Below are positions 24,086 through 34,000 of a stretch of 64,000 nt of DNA, piece by piece; within the stretch, counting starts at the first letter, position 1, and each line of letters starts with the position of its first letter. The position numbers and the translations under genes are program-made. The stretch covers positions 5,696,530-5,760,529 of the forward strand of contig CAXKWD010000006.1 in assembly GCA_964059195.1 (NCBI GenBank), written 5' to 3'. This DNA comes from Ectobius pallidus (taxonomy: Eukaryota; Arthropoda; Insecta; Blattodea; Ectobiidae). The notes under the pieces are model-generated. The model saw nothing but the letters and a program-made list of their open reading frames with translations. It was not told the DNA's origin and ran no database searches.

Positions 24086-24778
24086 TTTCAGACCTTACTT
24101 CCTCAATGGCAATAGATAATTCCTAAGCAATCTAAAGGTATATTATCTATTTTATGGAACCCGGAGGTTCATTACCGCGCAAATCCAAAATTAAAAACCC
24201 AAAATTAAAAAATACAAATTTCCAAAACTAAAAAAAAATTAAAACATCCAAAAATTAAAACAATAAACTCATTGTTTCAACTCAATGATTAAGCTTATCC
24301 AAAATTTAAATAAATTATCCGACATTGGTAAAGTGTGTTAAAACCACCGCCTTCTCGAGAATTACACTGAATATTTATTTTCGTTTGACTGTGTACATTT
24401 TGAAAAAAGTTGAACAGCACTAGCCACCGCCTTCACGAGAATTACACTGCGTCTTTCTTTTCGTTTGACTGTGTACATTTTGAAAAAAGTTGAACAGCAC
24501 TATAAACAACAAAGTCGTAGCAGAAAATGCATGCGATTTTAAATGAAGTGCATGATAGAACTGATACGTATGAACCTATATTAATATCTATTTTGCCTTA
24601 TGCAAACTATAAATCTCATAAAAAGGCACACACAGACTTTAAAAAATCGAAATCAATTGCAGAAAGAGCAAGAGGATACTGTGAGAGGATGAAAGTGACA
24701 AAGAAAAGGAAAACTGAAGAAAATACATAAATAAATAAAGTTTTACTTCTGTCGCGTGGCGTTCCACGCACTCTTTTT
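24086..24778. repeat. longer, end-less relative of the 8.4-kb hAT MITE
   Basis: 24092-24235 matches 8427-8560, and 24739-24778 matches 8828-8870. Between them lies ~500 bp absent from the MITE, with a tandem duplication and a 67-codon frame (24527-24730). The hAT ends are not preserved. The reading frame (lysine-rich C-terminus, KVTKKRKTEEN) has no recognised function. Confidence 0.65.
24344..24503. repeat. 80-bp tandem duplication
   Basis: Two adjacent units start CCACCGCCTT at 24344 and 24424 and end GTTGAACAGCAC. They are nearly identical apart from a few substitutions. Confidence 0.9.
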
Positions 24779-25414
24779 TTACACATGGAAGTACGATCGA
24801 AACAAATTAAAAGTGGGGTAAGCCTCTTTCATAACACATCAATAACAAAGCAATCTCTTCACAGCGTTTTAAGAGTATTCAGAGTTCATATGTTGGCTGT
24901 GCTGTTTGGATGTGAATTGTGTGGAGCACTGCGATTAGATTTTACAACTTAGAATTAAAATCTACTTACCGGTTCTGTGAATATTAACATAATGTGTAAC
25001 ATTTTGTCGTTACCCCTCTTCTATTCGAAGAATGTTTCACTCCACTTTGAATTAATTAAGTAATTATTTTAACTCGAAATTAGGCAAATTTCCTATTTTT
25101 CATAAATCAAGGGGTATTTTGAAATAGGCGACGTTTTCTGCGGTGAAACAAATGAACAACCCTTACAAATTTGCATCTTTCATGAATGAAGATAAATAAA
25201 TTAATAGTTCCAGAAAAATATATCTCGTACACTAACATGGTTACTGGCCCGTGGGGACAGCTAAATACTAAGAATAAAAATATGAATTCTTTGTCTCTTC
25301 GACTTCTGTAAGTGCTTTACGTCATTGAAATATTACCTTTCTCCCTTAAAATTATCATTGAAGATTGTTCATCAATTTGATTAGAAATGCGTTTTGATTT
25401 ATACCTTTTTCATA
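24779..25414. other. no gene seen
   Basis: AT-rich sequence with no supported feature. Confidence 0.55.
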
Positions 25415-25726
25415 CTTAAGAGCTCTTTCAGACGAGGCTCTTAAAGTTGACTGGTTGACTTTCAACTAGTTGACTGCCGTGTGAAGACACATTTGGTTTG
25501 TGTTCACACGAGGCACCTTGTGGAATCAACTTTTCTCCCAAAGGGAGGTCAGTACGATGTTAGAACCCGAGGAAGCAGGAGCTCTTCTTGAGCTTGCTCT
25601 CCTGCAAAATATTATCGTTTTATGAATTTTCTGGGGGGGGGGGGGTTGAAAATTGTTGCAAAATTAGCGTTTTATATGTTAAAAATAAAAACGGTCAAGT
25701 TTTATAACTCCAAAAGGTCTCTTCTA

Positions 25727-26461
25727 ACAGTGGCTTAGGAAAGGGGGGTCCAGGGGGTTTGGACCCCCAAAAGTCAAAACGTAAAATTCTATATTTGTAT
25801 TTAAAAAAATAATTAATTAAACAAGATTTGTTGCTGTGTCAAATATGATATAGCAGTTATTTTCTTTTCATAACATAATGAGTAAGCCTATTATATCCAC
25901 TGTTCCATGTGTTATTCAACTTTTCTTATAAATAGTAATTGGTATTATAACTTAAGTAACAATTTCTTGTTTAAGTTGCCATGTCTTAGAGTATAGTAGA
26001 CAAATCTGCTAACTAGTTTTTCAGTGCTAAAATAGCATAGACTGTGATTTTTATTAGTTCAATATTTAAAAATTTTCCGGGGGTGGAGCCCCCACTTAGG
26101 TAATGGTTTCTTATTTACATTGGCATGTGTTAGAGTATGGTAAACAAATTTCCTAACTAGTTTTTTTAGTGCTAAAATAGACTAAAATGTGATTTTCGTT
26201 AGTTCAATATTTAAACATTTTCCGGGGTGGACACCCAACTTAGGCAACAATTTCTTGTTTACATTGGCATGTCTTAGAGTACGGTAAACCAATTTCCTAA
26301 CTAGTTTTTGAGTGCTACAATAGCGTAAAATGTGATTTTCATTAGTTTATTATTTAAAAATTCTTGGGGATGGACCTCCGACCCCCTTTTTTGGGGGGTA
26401 TTCCAAACCCCCCCGGCACTTTCGACCCTCCCCGCGATTATTTTCTGGCTACGTCATTGTT
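25727..26461. mobile_element. nested repeat with G-rich/C-rich ends
   Basis: Begins ACAGTGGCTTAGGAAAGGGG and ends CTGGCTACGTCATTGT, weakly inverted ends (RC ACAATGACGTAG). G-rich then C-rich blocks (GGACCCCC) border three tandem copies of a 144-bp unit. The family is not identified. Confidence 0.5.
25951..26382. repeat. three tandem copies of a 144-bp unit
   Basis: Units start CTTAAGTAAC (25951), CTTAGGTAAT (26095) and CTTAGGCAAC (26239), exactly 144 bp apart, each with TTAGAGTA, CTAACTAGTTTTT and AATGTGATTTTCRTTAGTT-like parts. Confidence 0.88.
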
Positions 26462-27165
26462 GCACTTATTATATTATATTATTAATATAATTTTACAAAG
26501 TGGCCCAAGAAGTTAAAGCAACAAAACATAAATAAATTTAAAAAATCACCCCCTTAGAAAATATATGGGCGCCCTTGTCGACAGCCAATCAGGTTGGAGG
26601 GTGAGCAATGGAGTTTGGGGGGTGAGCAATGAAGTTTGGGAGGTTTAGTCATGAAGTTGGGGGGGGTGACCCCTGCTTAAATATTTCTAATAATTTGAAT
26701 GAAATGTACAAACCGATTGCACCTTGTTTGGCAGGCTCCATGCTATTAAAATCGGCATAGCATTTTCGTGCCACTTCCCTCCAAGCTTCACTCCTTTTTA
26801 ATTTTGTCACTATATTCCTCACACCTGATATCCCATATTGCGGGATTACTATGGATATCTTCTATGAATTGTTCGGTGTTGAAAACGACAGATGGAACGC
26901 CCTCCATTCTGCTCTCACTTGACTCAACTAGGTGCCTCGTGTGAATGGACTAATGCTTAGTAATGTCCTTTTAGTTGAGTCAACTAGTTAGGATTAGAAC
27001 GGTAGCGGCACGCGTGCCTGCTGAGAATCCGCCTGGGCGGACAAGTTGACTGCGTGTAAAAGGGTTCGAGCGATTCTCATTCATTTGCTATATCGTTACA
27101 CTCCCTGACACCCGCCCGTTCAACTAGTGTAATCAACTAGTTGACTCGTGTGAAAGGGCCCTAAG

Positions 27166-28635
27166 AATAGGCATGCGAGTTGTGGCGACATACGCTCGAT
27201 ACGATAGAGCCGATACCCGTGTGTTTATATCTGGAATCAAAACAAACAGCTTCGCGTGTGGATACTTCAGCAGTGACACTACGTAAGATACAGGGGCATT
27301 CGGATAGTATTCGTTTTGCACACGTTCTTGAAAGGAGCGCTGGCATAGCTTGTCAATATCAGGCTGGATATTAATAACTGAACATAAAATCAAATGAAAT
27401 TAATGTCTTAATGAACATAGCTAACTGGGGTGGATCACTTGTGTCTATGACAGAGAGGAAAAAGGAGTTATGAATATTTTCAGAAATCTGTTGCTCAATG
27501 TCTACTCAGCCTGTCAGTATCTTCATCTTGTAAAAACCGCTCAATACAAATGCATAATTATTTCTTGCGTTCACAGTTTTACGACAAGATTTCGTAAAAT
27601 GCTCTTTAATATTAAAGTGCAAAACAAAATTAAATAGCGTCGAGCAGATCTAATTATTGTCATCGTGATTCAAGTAGCTCCACCACTGACACGCGTTCGT
27701 GCGTGAATTGAGGCAACTTTACACAGAAATACTGTAAAAGGTAAAGAGGTTTTGTAAACTTAGCTAAATAGGCCTACATAACTGAACTTTCATTTCTTCT
27801 TTAGGATTTTGAATGTCCAGCTTTCTTTACCATTTGTCCCAGAAGTTACAAGTTAGCCTTACTACTTAGGAAATAATTCCCTATTTAATTATTTTAAATT
27901 TTCACTTCACATAGGTGCGAAATTGTTTAAAAAGTTGAATGATTCAGAAAAGCAAAATCTTACTTCCACTTGGAAATAGAGTTTTTAATGGGTTTTTTAT
28001 TCGTTCCGAATATTTACTGTATTTCAGAGTAATTTTAGTGTTATTCAGTCGTTTTATATTAAGTGCAAGTATGGTACTTGATGAGATTGTGGGGGGGGGA
28101 AATGTCCGTCCGTCTGTGTCTGTACGCGCGATAACTCAAATACGCTTTATCGGATTTTCATGAAACTTGGTTGGTTCTTTACGATGTTATAACTTCTTTT
28201 AACTCTATTTTGTAAATTCTCTTTTTTTACATTCAGAATGAACTAGTGTTTGAATATTTATATTCTTATAAATTGTTTAGGCACAAATACAGGCATCTGA
28301 TACTTTACACAAACAAGAAATATTACGAACAAATTTCAAATTTCGTTTATTGTCTTGAATAAATGGGACATACGATTCTTTTACAATTCTGCCATTTTTT
28401 TCATTTCATTAAAACACCACTCGAATGACCACAAGTTTGGGGTGAGTTCCAAAATGGATTTATTATATTAAATTAAATACAATAAACAATTTCAACTGTT
28501 TTTTTCCATATGAGTAAAGGATCGTACCGTATTCAAAGAGAAATCTCAAGAATTTTTGTCCCCAATAAATTATTTGGTCCTGAAATATTTTTAAATTCCC
28601 TTCCAATTTCCTTCTCATTGGAAATATTGAACGAC
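27166..28635. other. no gene; one Helitron-like patch
   Basis: 28081-28175 (AATGTCCGTCCGTCTGTGTC and TCGGATTTTCATGAAACTTG) resembles the internal 5' part of insect Helitron-type repeats. Otherwise no recognised feature up to the Polinton target site. Confidence 0.45.
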
Positions 28636-28641
28636 CACATC
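28636..28641. repeat. left target-site duplication CACATC
   Basis: Identical to 42698-42703 across the Polinton; 6 bp is the family's normal duplication length. Confidence 0.97.
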
Positions 28642-29318
28642 AGTAGTTATAGACGGCGTTTAATCCAAAATGGCCGCCACCCGACCCCGCCCCGGCGTCG
28701 CGACGTCGCCCCCCTTGAAACATGTCACGACATGCACCAACGCGAGGTCCTTTGCTCCATGACGTCATAGGAATTTTTCAAACAAAAGGATACGCTCTTA
28801 CGTGTTATGGTATCCCCTGGTTCATACCACTTATGTCCTTTGCTCCATGACGTAGTTTATTATGCAAATACGTTCTAAGAAAAAAACGTTCATATCCTAT
28901 TAGCAAATCTAGCATGTGGATGGAGTTACTGTAACAAGCACTATACATAACATCATGACTAAGAGGAAAAGAATTCCTTTCAACAGCTTATCTTTTTTTT
29001 TTTTTTTTTTTTTTGCGAAACAACAGGAACACGGAAGTTTTTCTTAGGGGAGAGAGGATTTTAAAGGTGTGACGTCTAAGCACTATACATAACATCCTGA
29101 CTAAGAGGAAAAGAATTCCTTTCAACAGCTTATCTTTTTTGCGAAACAACAGGAACACGGAAGTGTAGCTTTGGAATGTATCCCTTGGCTTGTTTAGAGA
29201 TAAAAATATTTGATACAATCTTTTCTCTTGGGGGAGAGAGAATTTTAAAGGTGTGACGTCATTAATGTAAGTGTTTGAGTTTTCTGTATAAATACAGGTT
29301 TCTGTACAGTTCTAAGTT
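28642..29318 (+). repeat. Polinton left terminal inverted repeat
   Basis: Matches 42019-42697 inverted over ~678 bp with few differences, mainly poly-T length. The outer ~100 bp is GC-rich, with palindromes CGTCGCGACG and CATGTCACGACATG. The inner part is AT-rich and ends near a TATA-type promoter. Inside the TIR, a block starting AAGCACTATACATAACATC is duplicated (28936 and 29078). Confidence 0.95.
29287..29294 (+). promoter_or_regulatory. TATA box in left TIR
   Basis: TATAAATA in an AT-rich context, present in mirrored form in the right TIR, so each end could start an inward transcript. A consensus splice donor, CTG|GTAAGT, follows at 29366/29367 with no ATG between, consistent with a noncoding leader exon. 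Inferred from motifs only. Confidence 0.5.
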
Positions 29319-29641
29319 AAGAGTGACCTCATAGTGTGTTTGCGAAGTCATCCATCTGATCCTCTGGTAAGTAATCATATTTTCTTTTATTTACTAATAA
29401 TTAAGTGACAGTTTATTGTTTTTTTTTTTTAATGATTGCGCTGGGCTTTTATAGTGAAGCCGCTCTTTATTAATTGACTCAAGGATTTTATAATAACAGT
29501 TTTAGTACAAAATGTTTGTGGTTCAGAGCTATGAAAATTGTAAGTAAAAATAAAAGCTAATATATGTTCATTGTGTGCGTTTCCACCTAATTATATAGAT
29601 AGTTTGAATTAAAGAAGTTTCGGTGTCACAACAAAACAAAT

Positions 29642-30245
29642 ATGAAAGCCAGCGCTATGCCCTTTCGTCCTGTGTTGTTCCGACGCCGCCCCCGACGCTC
29701 TAGTTGTGCCCTTTTGGCAAAAATACGTCATGGGTGTCATATGAAAGCCCGCGTTGTGCCCTTTCGTCCTATGGTGTTCCGACGCCTCCCCGACGCTCTA
29801 GTTGTGCCCTTTTGGCAAAAATACGTCATGGGTGTCATATGAAAGCGTGCGATGTGCCCTTTCGTCCTGTGGTGTTCCGACGCCGCCCCCCGACGCCCTA
29901 GTTGTGCCCTTTTGGCAAAAAGACGTCATGGGTATCATATGAAAGCGCGCAATGTGCCCTTTCGTCCTATGGTATTCCGACGCCGCCCCGACGCCCTAGT
30001 TGTGCCCTTTTGGCAAAAAGACGTCATGGGTATCATATGAAAGCACGCAATGTGCCCTTTCGTCCTATGGTATTCCGACGTCGCCCCGACGCCCTAGTTG
30101 TGCCCTTTTGGCAAAAAGACGTCATGGGTGTCATATGAAAGCGTGCGATGTGCCCTTTCGTCCTATGGTGTTCCGACGCCCTAGTTGTGCCCTTTTTGCA
30201 AAAATCCCACCACGCATACTCAGGTTCTTTGCTCTATGACGTCAT
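29642..30245. repeat. six tandem ~98-bp units in Polinton 5' region
   Basis: Units begin ATGAAAGC at 29642, 29741, 29839, 29939, 30037 and 30135 (spacing 98-100), the last truncated. Each carries GTGCCCTTTCGTCC, CCGACGCC, GTGCCCTTTTGGCAAAAA and ACGTCATGGG. Several frames remain open across units only because of the repetition; I do not call them genes. The ACGTCA core resembles CREB/ATF sites. Confidence 0.95.
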
Positions 30246-30288
30246 GGGGTTAGAATTGAAACATGTCACAACATGCACCAACGTGACG
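30220..30288. repeat. internal copy of TIR motifs in rearranged order
   Basis: TTCTTTGCTCTATGACGTCA followed by GAAACATGTCACAACATGCA repeats two blocks of the outer TIR (28716-28770), but in the opposite order. Confidence 0.75.
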
Positions 30289-30291
30289 CTA

Positions 30292-30600
30292 CTCTCCGAG
30301 CAACACTAGGATGTAGTCATGCTTTCTAAATAACTTTTCGATGACGTGTATAGATACATGTTTCCGTACATTCCTAAGTTAGGATAAGATCTTGTAAATA
30401 CATGTCTTTTATACAAAACTCTCCGAGCAACACTAGGATGTAGTCATGTTTTCTAAATAACTTTTCGATGACGTGTATAGATACATGTTTCCGTACATTC
30501 CTAAGTTAGGATAAGATCTTGTAAATACATGTCTTTTATACAAAACTCTCAGACCAACACTATGACATGGTTATGCTTTCTAAATAACTTTTCGATGACG
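30292..30600. repeat. 127-bp tandem units resembling the TIR promoter
   Basis: Units start CTCTCCGAGCAACACTAG at 30292 and 30419, and CTCTCAGACCAACACTATG at 30546. Their core GTATAGATACATGTTTCCGT and CATTCCTAAGTTAGGA resembles the TIR segment TGTATAAATACAGGTTTC...TCTAAGTTAAGA. Confidence 0.85.
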
Positions 30601-30728
30601 TAGTAACAGCTACCTTGAGATATCTTTAAGTAAGTAGAGAAAGAGATAACGCAAACATAGCAAATACGATACAACACAGGAAAATTCCAAAGATTCATAC
30701 TTTCTAAAAATAACATTTCGACAGCTAG

Positions 30729-30762
30729 TATAAATAGACGCATCTTACTTTGTCTTCTCAGT
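30729..30762 (+). promoter_or_regulatory. core promoter upstream of DNA polymerase gene
   Basis: TATAAATA at 30729 is followed 31 bases later by TCAGTG, the arthropod initiator, with the A at 30760. The spacing is textbook for RNA polymerase II. The same TTCTCAG could also be read as a 3' splice acceptor for the leader donor at 29366/29367, so the two uses cannot be separated by eye. Confidence 0.65.
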
Positions 30763-30791
30763 GTACTACAAAGCTTTCTACATATAAGGTG

Positions 30792-30866
30792 AAACAGAAC
30801 AGATTACTAGAACAAGTAGTAGCTGAATCAAGGAAAAGAGTTAGAGATTTATCACAGGAGAAACAG
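30792..30866 (+). repeat. duplicated piece of the 212-aa ORF in the polymerase leader
   Basis: These 75 bases match 36480-36554 at about 90% identity. The copied segment stays open in the same reading frame, ending at a TGA at 30894, but has no ATG. It lies in the putative noncoding first exon of the polymerase transcript. Confidence 0.88.
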
Positions 30867-30892
30867 TTTTACAGCTTTGTTGTTACAGAGAG

Positions 30893-31000
30893 GTGAGTGA
30901 TAATGCATTAAAAACGCATACAGTCAAGTGCTAATTATTTCCGTTACATTCATGTGTTATGTTCTTTATACTGTTACATGCATTTCTCTAATTGTTACAG
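30893..31000 (+). other. predicted 108-bp leader intron
   Basis: Donor AG|GTGAGT at 30893 and acceptor TTCTCTAATTGTTACAG ending at 31000. Four ATGs lie inside the intron and none in the flanking exon sequence from 30760, so splicing would make the ATG at 31056 the first AUG of the polymerase message. Confidence 0.65.
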
Positions 31001-31055
31001 ATTCAGTCTTTTGTATTGTGTTGAATATCATTATATATTACTACTAATAATAATA

Positions 31056-34000
31056 ATGTCCGCCCCTGTTTATAATATTTCATCGGATTCTGAAAACGAG
31101 TTCGATACTATTACGTTAGATGATTCCGAACCAGAGGTTTATACAATTTCTAGTTCAGAATCAGATAACGCAATGGAAACTGTGACGTTATCAGATTCCG
31201 ACGACGCAAATGAATCTGATGATGAGCTAGTTTCAAGCGAGGAAGAGTTGGATATGATGTCTGGCAATGAAGGGGAGGGTACTTCTTCGAATTCAGAGAA
31301 TCGACCCTCCCCATTGTTTACAGTTGTCGAGAGTACTCGTAAAGAGTACAAAAAGTTCAACTCTGCCGGCTTGCAGCTAGTGGTCCGACTCAAAGAACCA
31401 GCTGAAAATGCAGGACCCTACCCCTTTGAGACGGCTCTTAAAGCCGTTATAGACCATGCCCTAGTCGATACGAGAGACCATGACATGGTAGGGATCTCGA
31501 TTTTCAATGAGGAAAACGAGGTCGATAAGCCGATTGGTATCTCCTTTAGGCGTAAAGATCAGATCAGTGTAGATGTGATTTCAGGAGTCGTAAGCAAAGT
31601 ATGCCAGTCGAACGCCCGTTTCAATGCCACCGACCGTTTGCGTTTGGTTCTGGACATTGTCCGTATGCCTAACGGAAACGGAGGACGCGGCGACGGCATT
31701 CCTATGAAGGGGCGTACGACTGGTGTACTTGCCCATTTGAAGACAAGCGTAGTCTTCGTACAGGCAATCGTGAACTGTTTAGCATTCGCCATAATCATCG
31801 CTATTGCTAGAGTTAGCGATCGTAAAAAGTATTCATCCTACATTAAACACATGACAAGCAAAAAACTCAAAGCAGAAGTGGACGATCTGATCAGAAACTC
31901 AGGTGTCGATCTCTCGCGAGGTGGAGGTATCCCTGAGCTGGAGAAGCTTCAAGCCTATCTTAAGGATTCTTATAGACTTGTAGTTTACAGCGGCTTTAAT
32001 CTCGATTCTGTACTGTACGACGGCGGTAATGTGGGGAAAGAAATACTTTATTTACTTTATGACAGAAACACCCTCCATTACCATACCATAACAAACTTGA
32101 CAGGTGCAATGGCTAAAGGTTTTGTTTGTCAGGGCTGTCTTAAAGGCTTCGCTAAAGGTGCGCAACATTCCTGTGATTACGTTTGCTTCTGTTGCCGTAC
32201 GGTGCCTCCTTGCGATTCTAGTAAGGACTTGGTGCGTTGCGATGTTTGCCTGAGAAAGTTCCGCGGGCAAGCATGCTTCGATAATCATAAGCGTACCAAA
32301 ATTGAGGGGCGCTCTGTATGCATGGCTCTGCAGAATTGCGAAAACTGTGGCAAGTTTAAAGCATATCGGCAGAAACATGAATGCTTCAAAATTTTTTGTA
32401 ATATTTGTAATAAATTTCAAGCAGAGACAGGACATGAATGTTACATGGCACCGCTGAAAGAGACTAAGCGTTCAAACAAGGTATTGTATGTGATATTCGA
32501 CATAGAAACAACACAGAATACCCGTATCAAAGACAATACCTTTCTTCACGTCCCCAATCTGATTTGTGCACAGCAGTTTTGTTCTCTTTGCGAGACGTCG
32601 CAAGACGAAGAGTGTGCCAGATGCGGGCAACGCAGTCATTCTTTCTGGGAAGATCCCGTCTGTGGATTCATGGACTATCTGAGAATGGATAGAGCGTTCG
32701 ATAGGATCATTGTTATTGCTCACAATGCTCGAGCGTTCGATCTCCAATTCATTCTCGACTACGCTATTAGGCAACAGTGGACTCCCGACTTGATTATGTC
32801 TGGATGCAAGATCCTTTGCATGAAGATGCACCATCTAACTTTTCTAGATAGCTTGAACTTCATTCCGCTGCCTCTGCGTAGTTTCCCTCAGACCTTTGAC
32901 CTAAAAGACGCTGTTAAGGGCTACTTTCCACATTTGTGGAATACGGCACAGAACCTCAACAGTATTCTCCCACAGCACCCGAACCAAGATCTTTACGGAC
33001 CGGACACCATGTCTGTGAAAGATAGAGAAGCTTTCAAGACTTGGTTCGAGACCGTTAAAAATCTACCGTTCAATACCCGTGTAGAACTGGAAAGGTATTG
33101 CCAGGCCGATGTTACTGTACTGAGAGAAGCCTGCACTCTCTTTAAAAATCTGTTCAAACAAATTGCCAATATAGATATTTTCCTAGAGTCTATCACTATT
33201 GCATCGGCCTGTAACAGAATATTTAGACAGCTATTCCTTAAACCTCAGACCATTGGCATTGCTCCCTCCTGTGGCTATAGAAAGGCAGACAGGCATTCCC
33301 GTAAATCGTTGATGTGGCTTATCCACGAAGCCAAGGAGAGGAACGTATTTATACGTCATGCAGGTAACGGACGTGAAGTACGGCTTCCCGAACTTCCCCA
33401 ATGGAAGGTGGACGGTTTCTGTGATGAAACAAGAGAGGTTTTTGAATTTCTCGGCTGTTATTATCATGGCTGTCTCTGCCAACCGAACAGAGATGTACCC
33501 TTGATGGATTCTTCAGAATCCCTTGCCGAAAGGTACGAGAACACCATAGGCCGACTGGACATGATCCGATCAAAGGGTTATACCGTCCACGTGATGTGGG
33601 AATGCAAGTTCGATGTTATTCTCGAACAGTTCCCCGCACTGAGAGACGACCCCTTGGTCTGTGATGTCCCGTTGGTCCTTAGGAACTCTGTCTACGGAGG
33701 ACGTACAGAAGCCATGCGGCTCTATCGTAAGGCGGATGAGACGAAAGAAGAGAAAATCCTATACAGCGATATAATGTCCCTATATCCATCCGTCTGTAAA
33801 TACAACAAGTTTCCTATCGGTCACCCCACTGTTCACGTTAGCGACCAGTGTACAGATATAGATTCAATGATGAAGAAAGAAGGCCTCATTAAATGTACTG
33901 TCCTACCACCGCAAGGGCTCTACCATCCCGTTTTACCTTTCAGGTGGAATGGTAGGCTCTTGTTTCCCCTTTGCCGCACCTGTGTTATGACTGTCGAACA

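Larger units (their letters stand above)
25415..27165. mobile_element. inverted-ended element with TCAACTAGTTGA palindromes
   Basis: The left end CTTAAGAGCTCTTTCAGACG is partly inverted at the right (CGTGTGAAAGGGCCCTAAG). The 12-bp palindrome TCAACTAGTTGA, or close variants, recurs near both ends (about 25462, 26926, 26976, 27129). No TSD fixed; no coding sequence. Another insertion (25727-26461) sits inside. Confidence 0.55.

Noticed and set aside
28510..28770. 86-codon frame crossing the Polinton left border
   Set aside because: It runs from host flank into the TIR and has no motif; chance frame.
29642..30239. Six overlapping open frames encoding repetitive proteins
   Set aside because: They arise from the 98-bp tandem array staying open in several frames. 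There is no domain, start context or single preferred frame.
29640..30245. CRISPR-like array
   Set aside because: Units are whole 98-bp tandem repeats without unique spacers, in a eukaryotic transposon.
32052..33573. Minus-strand frames of 67-127 codons opposite the polymerase gene
   Set aside because: Antisense shadows of the well-supported polymerase frame.
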